Below, in pieces: positions 50,221-61,600 of a stretch of 64,000 nucleotides of DNA; positions within the stretch are counted from its first letter, which is position 1; each line of letters starts with the position of its first letter. Below the pieces are notes generated by a model that worked only from the letters and a program-made list of their open reading frames with translations, ran no database searches and was not told the DNA's origin. Source of the DNA: Utricularia gibba (lineage: Eukaryota; Streptophyta; Magnoliopsida; Lamiales; Lentibulariaceae); assembly GCA_002189035.1 (NCBI GenBank), contig NEEC01000035.1, positions 1 through 64,000 on the forward strand, read 5' to 3'. The translations under genes and the position numbers were made by a program.

Positions 50221-53200
50221 GCGTCGATTCTCGTGTTCCGAGTCGCATCGTCGCGAACGTGGTGGCCAATTTGTGGCACATCTGAAGGCATAATAATAAG
50301 AAGCGATAATTCGAGCTCTGATGCATCCTCGGACGAAGATGCTTTCAACACGGAAGCTGACCGGCACGGAAAGGGTTCGAAACGGTATGGGCGCAGCGTG
50401 ACTCATCACTTCAGATATCGCCGACGGTGTGCGAGGCCACCATGAGGCTGCGGGTAGGACACACCCAGAGCTTGTTCAGAGATCGCTCGAAAACCCATAC
50501 TTCACGTCATCCAATAAAACGCAGATCTTTTGCAAGCCGAAAATCACAATCGCGTCGATTCTCGTGTTCCGAGTCGCATCGTCGCGAACGTGGTGGCCAA
50601 TTTGTGGCACATCTGAAGGCTAATATAAGGCGATAATTCGAGCTCTGATGCATCCTCGGACGAAGATGCTTTCAACACGGAAGCTGACCGGCACGGAAGG
50701 GCTTCGAAACGGTATGCCGGGCGCAGCGTGACTCATCTTGATCTTCAGATATCGACGAGATGCCGAACGGTGTGCGAGGCCACCATGAGGCTGCGGGTAG
50801 GACACACCCAGAGCTTGTTCAGAGATCGCCTCGAAAACCCATACTTCACGTCACCCAATAAAACGCAGATGTTTTGCAAGCGAAAATCACAATCGCGTCG
50901 ATTCTCGTGTTCCGATGCATCGTCGCGAACGTGGTGGCCAATTTGTGGCACATCTGAAGGCTAATATAAGGCGATAATTCGAGCTCTGATGCATCCTCGG
51001 ACGAAGATGCTTTCAACACGGAAGCTGACCGGCACGGAAAGGGGTTCGAAACGGTATGCCGGCGCAGCGTGACTCATCATTTCAAGATATCGAAATGCCG
51101 AACGGTGTGCGAGGCCACCATGAGGCTGCGGGTAGGACGCGAACGTGGTGGCCAATTCATGGCACATCTGAAGAAGCTAATATAAGGCGATAATTCGAGC
51201 TCTGATGCATCCTCGGACGAAGATGCTTTCAACACGGAAGCTGACCGGCACGGAAAGGGGTTCGAAACGGTATGCCGAGCGCAGCGTGACTCTGATCCGA
51301 GCTCTGATGCATCCTTATTTCAATAAAGCTGATGCGAGGCCACCATGAGGCTGCGGGTAGGGACACACCCAGAGCTTGTTCAGAGAAAAACGGTATTTCG
51401 GATCAATGAAACATCTGAAAATCACGAATTCACGAAGATATTCGACCGTGACGCGTCGAACGAGGCCACCATGAGGCTGCGGGTAGGGACACACCCAGAG
51501 CTTGTTCAGAGATCGCTCGAAAACCCATACTTCACGTCATCCAATAAAACGCAGATCGCAATTTGATGTGGCGCATCGTCGAAAATTTGTGGCACATCTG
51601 AAGGCTAATATAAGGCGATAATTCGAGCTCTGATGCATCCTCGGACGAAGATGCTTTCAACACGGAAGCTGACCGGCACGGAAAGGGGTTCGAAACGGTA
51701 TGCCGGCGCAGCGTGACTCATCTTGATCTTCAAGATATCGACGAGATGCCGAACGGTGTGCGAGGCCACCATGAGGCTGCGGGTAGGGACACGCCTCGAA
51801 AACCCAGAGCTTGTTCAGAGATCGCGTCGAAAACCCGATCTGACATTCACGTCATCCAATAAAATGCCGCAGACTCATTTGCAAGCCGAAGATCACAATC
51901 GCGTCGAGTCGTGTTCCGAAACTCATCGTCGCGAACGTGGTGGCCAATTTGTGGCACATCTGAAGGCTAATATAAGGCGATAATTCGAGCTCTGATGCAT
52001 CCTCGGACGAAGATGCTTTCAACACGGAAGCTGACCGGCACGGAAAGGGGTTCGAAACGGTATGCCGGGCGCAGCGTGACTCATCTGATCTTCAAGATAT
52101 CGACGAGACGCCTGCGTGATAGGCCGTCGCGACCAATTTGAGAAGCTGCGGAGTAGCATCCTCGGACGAAGATGCTTTCAACACGGAAGCTGACCGGCAC
52201 GGAAAGGGTTCTTGTTCAGAGATATCGCCGAACGGCGAACCCATACTTCACGTCATCCAATAAAACGCAGATCTTTTGCAAGCCGAAAATCACAATCGCG
52301 TCGATTCTCGTGTTCCGAGATCGCGCGAAAATCACATCTGAAGGCCGCGTCTGATGCATCCTCGGCTGCTTTCAATTTCGTCGCAGAGATGGTTATGAAG
52401 TAGAGATTCGAAAACCCATACTTCACGTCACCAATAAAACGCAGATGTTTTGCATCACAATCGATAAGTCGCGATAATTTCAATCTGACGGCGATCGAGC
52501 TGATGCATCCTCGGACGAAGATGCTTTCAACACGGAAGCTGACCGGCACGGAAAGGGTTCGAAACGGTATGCCGGCGCAGCGTGACTCATCTTGATATTG
52601 CCGAACGATGATATTGGACGCCTCGAAAACGGTGCTCACAATATAGTCGCATCGTCGCGATAATTCGAAGCTAGGCGATGAGCATGCATCCTCGGACGAA
52701 GATGCTTTCAACACGGAAGCTGACCGGCACGGAAAGGGGTTCGAAACGGTATGCCGGCGCAGCGTGACTCATCACGGTTTTCAGGATATCGAAATACCGA
52801 ACGGTGTGCGAGGCCACCATGAGGCTGCGGGTAGGGACACACCCAGAGCTTGTTCAGAGATCGCCTCGAAAACCCATACTTCACGTCATAAAACGCAATA
52901 AAAAATCGCGTCGAGATCTTTGGTGCAAGCACATCTGAAAATATAAGGCGATAATTCGAGCTCTGATGCATCCTCGGACGAAGATGCTTTCAACACGGAA
53001 GCTGACCGGCACGGAAAGGGTTCGAAACGGTATGCCGGGCGCAGCGTGACTCATCCGATATCGACGAATCCGAACGGTGTGCGAGGCCACCATGAGGCTG
53101 CGGGTAGGACACACCAGAGCTTGTTCAGAGATCGCCTCGAAAACCCATACTTCACGTCACCCAATAAAACGCAGATTTTTGCAAGGCGAAAATCACAATC

Positions 53201-54290
53201 GCGTCGATTCTCGTGTTCCGAGTCGCATCGTCGCGAACGTGGTGGCCAATTTGTGGCACATCTGAAGGCTAATATAAGGCGATAATTCGAGCTCTGATGC
53301 ATCCTCGGACGAAGATGCTTTCAACACGGAAGCTGACCGGCACGGAAAGGGGTTCGAAACGGTATGCCGGCGCAGCGTGACTCATCATTTCAAGATATCG
53401 TACCGAACGGTGTGCGAGGCCACCATGAGGCTGCGGGTAGGGACACACCCAGAGCTTGTTCAGAGATCGCCTCGAAAACCCATACTTCACGTCATCCAAT
53501 AAAACGCAGATCTTTTGCAAGCGAAAATCACAATCGCGTCGATTCTCGTGTTCCGAGTCGCATCGTCGCGAACGTGGTGGCCAATTTGTGGCACATCTGA
53601 AGGCTAATATAAGGCGATAATTCGAGCTCTGATGCATCCTCGGACGAAGATGCTTTCAACACGGAAGCTGACCGGCACGGAAAGGGGTTCGAAACGGTAT
53701 GCCGGGCGCAGCGTGACTCATCATTTCAAGATATCGACGAATACCGAACGGTGTGCGAGGCCACCATGAGGCTGCGGGTAGGGACACACCCAGAGCTTGT
53801 TCAGAGATCGCTCGAAAACCCATACTTCACGTCATCCAATAAAACGCAGATCTTTTGCAAGCCGAAAATCACAATCGCGTCGATTCTCGTGTTCCGAAAC
53901 TCATCGTCGCGAACGTGGTGGCCAATTTGTGGCACATCTGAAGGCTAATATAAGGCGATAATTCGAGCTCTGATGCATCCTCGGACGAAGATGCTTTCAA
54001 CACGGAAGCTGACCGGCACGGAAAGGGTTCGAAACGGTATGCCGGGCGCAGCGTGACTCATCTTGATCTTCAAGATATCGACGAGATGCCGAACGGTGTG
54101 CGAGGCCACCATGAGGCTGCGGGTAGGAACACACCAGAGCTTGTTCAGAGATCGCCTCGAAAACCCATACTTCACGTCACCCAATAAAACAGATGTTTTG
54201 CAAGCGAAAATCACAATCGCGTCGATTCTCGTGTTCCGAATCGTCGCGAACGTGGTGGCCAATTTGTGGCACATCTGAAGGCTAAATAAA
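50221..54290. repeat. Subfamily B array with rearranged units
   Basis: Full units alternate with rearranged ones. At 51138 TAGGAC is joined directly to GCGAACGTGG, deleting about 130 bp and giving a unit of about 220 bp. At 51334 and 51463 the segment from GAGGCCACCATGAGGC to TTGTTCAGAGA occurs twice, 129 bp apart. At 52090-52200 and 52320-52500 units are heavily shortened. B1 and B2 units alternate between 52956 and 54290. Confidence 0.88.
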
Positions 54291-54660
54291 CGGTAAGCGT
54301 GAATTGAGGCACATGCATCTCTCGAAGGTATGAGAACGATGCCAATTTGTGGCACATCGGACGATAATTCGAGCTCTGATGCATCCTCGGACGAAGATTC
54401 AACACGGAAGCTGACCGGCACGGAAGGGCTTCGAAACGGTATGCGCGGCGTGACTCATCTTGATCTTCAAGATATCGACGAGATGCCGAACGGTGTGCGA
54501 GGCCACCATGAGGCTGCGGTAGGGACACACCAGAGCTTGTTCAGAGATTCAAGATATATGCCGGATGCCGAACGTGACGAGGCCACGATCTGATGCAGGA
54601 TGCGGGTAGGACGACATGCCGAGACGCTTGTTCAGAGATGCGAGGCGAACCATGAGGCTG
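54291..54660. repeat. Short degraded B segment
   Basis: A damaged patch (54285-54340) precedes a nearly normal B1 start at 54370-54545. The unit then decays into fragments in which GAACGTGACGAGGCCACG and TGCGGGTAGGACGAC are stuttered before GCGGGTAGGACACACTAGAG resumes at 54659. Confidence 0.82.
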
Positions 54661-55536
54661 CGGGTAGGACACACTAGAGCTTGTTCAGAGATCGCCTCGA
54701 AAACCCATACTTCACGTCACCAATAAAACGCAGATGTTTTGCAAGGCGAAAATCACAATCGCGTCGATTCTGTGTTCCGAGTCGCATCGTCGCGAACGTG
54801 GTGGCCAATTTGTGGCACATCTGAAGGCTAATATAAGGCGATAATTCGAGCTCTGATGCATCCTCGGACGAAGATGCTTTCAACACGGAAGCTGACCGGC
54901 ACGGAAAGGGTTCGAAACGGTATGCCGGCGCAGCGTGACTCATCTTGATTTCAAGATATCGCCGATGCCGAACGGTGTGCGAGGCCACCATGAGGCTGCG
55001 GGTAGGACACACCCAGAGCTTGTTCAGAGATCGCTCGAAAACCCATACTTCACGTCACCCAATAAAACGCAGATTTTGCAAGCGAAAATCACAATCGCGT
55101 CGATTCTCGTGTTCCGAGTCGCATCGTCGCGAACGTGGTGGCCAATTTGTGGCACATCTGAAGGCTATATAAGGCGATAATTCGAGCTCTGATGCATCCT
55201 CGGACGAAGATGCTTTCAACACGGAAGCTGACCGGCACGGAAACGGCTTCGAAACGGTATGCCGGGCGCAGCGTGACTCATCTTGATCTTCAAGATATCG
55301 ACGAGATGCCGAACGGTGTGCGAGGCCACCATGAGGCTGCGGGTAGGAACACACCAGAGCTTGTTCAGAGATCGCCTCGAAAACCCATACTTCACGTCAC
55401 CCAATAAAACGCAGATGTTTTGCAAGCCGAAAATCACAATCGCGTCGATTCTCGTGTTCCGAGTCGCATCGTCGCGAACGTGGTGGCCAATTGTGGCACA
55501 TCTGAAGGCTAAGATAAGGCGATAATTCGAGCTCTG

Positions 55537-55906
55537 ATGCATCCTCGGACGAAGAAGCTTTCAACACGGAAGATGACCGGCTCGGAACGGGCTTCGAAAC
55601 GAGATGCCGGGCGCAGCGTGAATCATCATGATCTTCAAGATATCGACGAATGCCGAACGGTGTGCGAGGCCACCATGAGGCTGCGGGTAGGAACACACCT
55701 AGAGCTTGTTCAGAGATCGCCTCGAAAACCCATACTTCACGTCACCCAATAAAACCCATACTTCACGTCATCCAATAAAACGCAGATCTTTTGCAAGCCG
55801 AAAATCACAATCGCGTCGATTCTCGTGTTCCGAAACTCATCGTCGCGAACGTGGTGGCCAAAGTGGCACATCTGAAGGCTAATATAAGGCGATAATTCGA
55901 GCTCTG
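55537..55906. repeat. Mosaic 370-bp unit: A-like start, B1 middle, B2 end
   Basis: The unit is preceded by CTAAGATAAGG and has the A-type HindIII site. It then has private substitutions GAAGATGACCGGCTCGGAAC, GAAACGAGATGCC and GTGAATCATCATG. Its middle is B1 (ATCTTCAAGATATCGACG). At 55725-55750 and 55751-55776 a 26-bp segment starting AAAACCCATACTTCACG is doubled, the first with the B1 state CACCC and the second with the B2 state CATCC. After it come AGATCTTTTGC and GTTCCGAAACTCATCG of B2. An out-of-register crossover between a B1 and a B2 unit explains the extra 26 bp. Confidence 0.82.
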
Positions 55907-57608
55907 ATGCATCCTCGGACGAAGATGCTTTTTCAACACGGAAGCTGACCGGCACGGAAGGGTTCGAAACGGTATGCCGGGCGCAGCGTGACTCATCTTG
56001 ATCTTCAAGATATCGAGATGCCGAACGGTGTGCGAGGCCACCATGAGGCTGCGGGTAGGAACACACCAGAGCTTGTTCAGAGATCGCTCGAAAACCCATA
56101 CTTCACGTCACCCAATAAAACGCAGATGTTTTGCAAGAAAATCACAATCGCGTCGATTCTCGTGTTCCGAGTCGCATCGTCGCGAACGTGGTGGCCAATT
56201 TTGGCACATCTGAAGGCTAATATAAGGCGATAATTCGAGCTCTGATGCATCCTCGGACGAAGATGCTTTCAACACGGAAGCTGACCGCACGGAAAGGGGT
56301 TCGAAACGTATGCCGGCGCAGCGTGACTCATCACTTTTTCAGATATCGCCGAAATACCGAACGGTGTGCGAGGCCACCATGAGGCTGCGGGTAGGGACAC
56401 ACCCAGAGCTTGTTCAGAGATCGCCTCGAAAACCCATACTTCACGTCATCCAATAAAACGCAGATGTTTTGCAAGCGAAAATCACAATCGCGTCGATTCT
56501 CGTGTTCCGAAACGCATCGTCGCGAACGTGGTGGCCAATTTGTGGCACATCTGAAGGCTAATATAAGGCGATAATTCGAGCTGATGCATCCTCGGACGAA
56601 GATGCTTTCAACACGGAAGCTGACCGGCACGGAAAGGGTTCGAAACGGTATGCCGGCGCAGCGTGACTCATCTTGATCTTCAAGATATCGACGAGATGCC
56701 GAACGGTGTGCGAGGCCACCATGAGGCTGCGGGTAGGAACACACCTAGAGCTTGTTCAGAGATCGCTCGAAAACCCATACTTCACGTCACCCAATAAAAC
56801 GCAGATGTTTTGCAAGGCGAAAATCACAATCGCGTCGATTCTCGTGTTCCGAGTCGCATCGTGCGTGGTGGCCAATTTGTGGCACATCTGAAGGCTAATA
56901 TAAGGCGATAATTCGAGCTCTGATGCATCCTCGGACGAAGATGCTTTCAACACGGAAGCTGACCGGCACGGAAAGGGTTCGAAACGGTATGCCGGGCGCA
57001 GCGTGACTCATCTTGATCTTCAAGATATCGACGAGATGCCGAACGGTGTGCGAGGCCACCATGAGGCTGCGGGTAGGACACACCAGAGCTTGTTCAGAGA
57101 TCGCCTCGAAAACCCATACTTCACGTCACCCAATAAAACGCAGATGTTTGCAAGGCGAAAATCACAATCGCGTCGATTCTCGTGTTCCGAGTCGCATCGT
57201 CGCGAACGTGGTGGCCAATTTGTGGCACATCTGAAGGCTAATATAAGGCGATAATTCGAGCTCTGATGCATCCTCGGACGAAGATGCTTTCAACACGGAA
57301 GCTGACCGGCACGGAAGGGTTCGAAACGGTATGCCGGGCGCAGCGTGACTCATCTTGATTTCAAGATATCGCCGAAATGCCGAACGGTGTGCGAGGCCAC
57401 CATGAGGCTGCGGGTAGGGACACACCCAGAGCTTGTTCAGAGATCGCTCGAAAACCCATACTTCACGTCATCCAATAAAACGCAGATGTTTTGCAAGGCG
57501 AAAATCACAATCGCGTCGATTCTCGTGTTCCGAGTCGCATCGTCGCGAACGTGGTGGCCAATTTGTGGCACATCTGAAGGCTAATATAAGGCGATAATTC
57601 GAGCTCTG

Positions 57609-57951
57609 ATGCATCCTCGGACGAAGATGCTTTCAACACGGAAGCTGACCGGCACGGAAAGGGGTTCGAAACGGTATGCCGCGCAGCGTGACTCATCACG
57701 GTTTTCAGGATATCGCCGAAATACCGAACGGTGTGCGAGGCCACCATGAGGCTGCGGGTAGGGAACACCCAGAGCTTGTTCAGAGATCGCTCGAAAACCC
57801 ATACTTCACGTCATCCAATAAAACGCAGATCTTTTGCAAGCCGAAAATCACAATCGCGTCGATTCTCGTGTTCCGAAACTCATCGTCGCGAACGTGGTGG
57901 CCAATTTGTGGCACATCTGAAGGCTAATATAAGGCGATAATTCGAGCTCTG
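57609..57951 (+). repeat. Reference monomer, subfamily B, haplotype B2 (343 bp)
   Basis: B2 differs from B1 at several linked positions. It has CACGGTTTTCAGGATATCGC with CGAAATACC instead of the TTGATCTTCAAG segment, ACGTCATCCAATAAA instead of CACCC, a BglII site AGATCT at 57827-57832 where other units read AGATGT, and GTTCCGAAACTCATCG where others read GTTCCGAGTCGCATCG (57876 onward). The CGGTTTTCAGGATAT and ATCC states are shared with subfamily A, so B2 may keep ancestral or A-derived segments inside a B background. Not every B2 unit has all markers; for example the unit at 61700 lacks the BglII site. Confidence 0.85.
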
Positions 57952-58296
57952 ATGCATCCTCGGACGAAGATGCTTTCAACACGGAAGCTGACCGGCACGG
58001 AAAGGGGTTCGAAACGGTATGCCCGGCGCAGCGTGACTCATCTTGATCTTCAAGATATCGACGAGATGCCGAACGGTGTGCGAGGCCACCATGAGGCTGC
58101 GGGTAGGAACACACCAGAGCTTGTTCAGAGATCGCCTCGAAAACCCATACTTCACGTCACCCAATAAAACGCAGATTTTTGCAAGGCGAAAATCACAATC
58201 GCGTCGATTCTCGTGTTCCGAGTCGCATCGTCGCGAACGTGGTGGCCAATTTGTGGCACATCTGAAGGCTAATATAAGGCGATAATTCGAGCTCTG

Positions 58297-58641
58297 ATGC
58301 ATCCTCGGACGAAGATGCTTTCAACACGGAAGCTGACCGGCACGGAAAGGGGTTCGAAACGGTATGCCGGGCGCAGCGTGACTCATCTTGATCTTCAAGA
58401 TATCGACGAGATGCCGAACGGTGTGCGAGGCCACCATGAGGCTGCGGGTAGGACACACCAGAGCTTGTTCAGAGATCGCCTCGAAAACCCATACTTCACG
58501 TCACCCAATAAAACGCAGATGTTTTGCAAGGCGAAAATCACAATCGCGTCGATTCTCGTGTTCCGAGTCGCATCGTCGCGAACGTGGTGGCCAATTTGTG
58601 GCACATCTGAAGGCTAATATAAGGCGATAATTCGAGCTCTG
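58297..58641 (+). repeat. Reference monomer, subfamily B, haplotype B1 (345 bp)
   Basis: This unit shows the B differences from A: a SacI site GAGCTC just before the ATGCAT (58289-58294), GAAGATGC in place of the HindIII site, CAGCGTGACTC instead of CAGCATGACTC, and CTAATATAAGG instead of CTAAGATAAGG. B1 is marked by TTGATCTTCAAGATATCGAC, which carries an EcoRV site at 58399-58404, and by ACGTCACCCAATAAA, GATGTTTTGC and an intact GTTCCGAGTCGCATCG. The rest of the unit matches A closely, so A and B are subfamilies of one satellite rather than two satellites. Confidence 0.92.
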
Positions 58642-61600
58642 ATGCATCCTCGGACGAAGATGCTTTCAACACGGAAGCTGACCGGCACGGAAAGGGTTCG
58701 AAACGGTATGCCGGCGCAGCGTGACTCATCATTTCAGATATCGCCGAATACCGAACGGTGTGCGAGGCCACCCGGCTGCGGGTAGGGACACACCCAGAGC
58801 TTGTTCAGAGATCGCCTCGAAAACCCATACTTCACGTCACCCAATAAAACGCAGATGTTTTGCAAGCGAAAATCACAATCGCGTCGATTCTCGTGTTCCG
58901 AACGCATCGTCGCGAACGTGGTGGCCAATTTGTGGCACATCTGAAGGCTAATATAAGGCGATAATTCGAGCTCTGATGCATCCTCGGACGAAGATGCTTT
59001 CAACACGGAAGCTGACCGGCACGGAAAGGGGTTCGAAACGGTATGCCGGCGCAGTGACTCATCTTGATCTTCAAGATATCGACGAGATGCCGAACGGTGT
59101 GCGAGGCCACCATGAGGCTGCGGGTAGGGACACACCCAGAGCTTGTTCAGAGATCGCCTCGAAAACCCATACTTCACGTCACCCAATAAAACGCAGATGT
59201 TTTGCAAGCGAAAATCACAATCGCGTCGATTCTCGTGTTCCGAGTCGCATCGTCGCGAACGTGGTGGCCAATTTGTGGCACATCTGAAGGCTAATATAAG
59301 GCGATAATTCGAGCTCTGATGCATCCTCGGACGAAGATGCTTTCAACACGGAAGCTGACCGGCACGGAAAGGGGTTCGAAACGGTATGCCGGCGCAGCGT
59401 GACTCATCTTGATCTTCAAGATATCGACGAATGCCGAACGGTGTGCGAGGCCACCATGAGGCTGCGGGTAGGAACACACCAGAGCTTGTTCAGAGATCGC
59501 CTCGAAAACCCATACTTCACGTCACCAATAAAACGCAGATGTTTTGCAAGGCGAAAATCACAATCGCGTCGATTCTCGTGTTCCGAGTCGCATCGTCGCG
59601 AACGTGGTGGCCAATTTGTGGCACATCTGAAGGCTAATATAAGGCGATAATTCGAGCTCTGATGCATCCTCGGACGAAGATGCTTTCAACACGGAAGCTG
59701 ACCGGCACGGAAAGGGGTTCGAAACGGTATGCCCGGCGCAGCGTGACTCATCTTGATTTCAAGATATCGACGAGATGCCGAACGGTGTGCGAGGCCACCA
59801 TGAGGCTGCGGGTAGGACACACCAGAGCTTGTTCAGAGATCGCTCGAAAACCCACTTCACGTCACCCAATAAAACGCAGATGTTTTGCAAGCGAAAATCA
59901 CAATCGCGTCGATTCTCGTGTTCCGAGTCGCATCGTCGCGAACGTGGTGGCCAATTTGTGGCACATCTGAAGGCTAATATAAGGCGATAATTCGAGCTCT
60001 GATGCATCCTCGGACGAAGATGCTTTCAACACGGAAGCTGACCGGCACGGAAAGGGGTTCGAAACGGTATGCCGGGCGCAGCGTGACTCATCTTGATCTT
60101 CAAGATATCGACGAGATGCCGAACGTGTGCGAGGCCACCATGAGGCTGCGGGTAGGACACACCCAGAGCTTGTTCAGAGATCGCTCGAAAACCCATACTT
60201 CACGTCACCCAATAAAACGCAGATCTTTTGCAAGCGAAAATCACAATCGCGTCGATTCTCGTGTTCCGAAGTCATCGTCGCGAACGTGGGCCAATTTGTG
60301 GCACATCTGAAGGCTAATATAGGCGATAATTCGAGCTCTGATGCATCCTCGGACGAAGATGCTTTCAACACGGAAGCTGACCGGCACGGAAAGGGTTCGA
60401 AACGGTATGCCGGCGCAGCGTGACTCATCTTGATTTCAAGATATCGACGATGCCGAACGGTGTGCGAGGCCACCATGAGGCTGCGGGTAGGAACACACCA
60501 GAGCTTGTTCAGAGATCGCCTCGAAAACCCATACTTCACGTCACCCAATAAAACGCAGATGTTTTGCAAGCGAAAATCACAATCGCGTCGATTCTCGTGT
60601 TCCGAGTCGCATCGTCGCGAACGTGGTGGCCAATTTGTGGCACATCTGAAGGCTAATATAAGGCGATAATTCGAGCTCTGATGCATCCTCGGACGAAGAT
60701 GCTTTCAACACGGAAGCTGACCGGCACGGAAAGGGGTTCGAAACGGTATGCCGGGCGCAGCGTGACTCATCGTTTTCAAGATATCCGAGATGCCGAACGG
60801 TGTGCGAGGCCACCATGAGGCTGCGGGTAGGGACACACCCAGAGCTTGTTCAGAGATCGCTCGAAAACCCATACTTCACGTCATCCAATAAAACGCAGAT
60901 CTTTTGCAAGCCGAAATCACAATCGCGTCGATTCTCGTGTTCCGAACTCATCGTCGCGAACGTGGTGGCCAATTTGTGGCACATCTGAAGGCTAATATAA
61001 GGCGATAATTCGAGCTCTGATGCATCCTCGGACGAAGATGCTTTCAACACGGAAGCTGACCGGCACGGAAAGGGGTTCGAAACGGTATGCCGGGCGCAGC
61101 GTGACTCATCTTGATTTCAAGATATCGCGAATGCCGAACGTGTGCGAGGCCACCATGAGGCTGCGGGTAGGGAACACACCAGAGCTTGTTCAGAGATCGC
61201 CTCGAAAACCCATACTTCACGTCACCAATAAAACGCAGATGTTTTGCAAGGCGAAAATCACAATCGCGTCGATTCTCGTGTTCCGAGTCGCATCGTCGCG
61301 AACGTGGTGGCCAATTTGTGGCACATCTGAAGGCTAATATAAGGCGATAATTCGAGCTCTGATGCATCCTCGGACGAAGATGCTTTCAACACGGAAGCTG
61401 ACCGGCACGGAAGGGTTCGAAACGGTATGCCGGCGCAGCGTGACTCATCTTGATTTTCAGATATCGAGATGCCGAACGGTGTGCGAGGCCACCATGAGGC
61501 TGCGGGTAGGGACACACCCAGAGCTTGTTCAGAGATCGCCTCGAAAACCCATACTTCACGTCACCAATAAAACGCAGATTTTGCAAGGCGAAAATCACAA

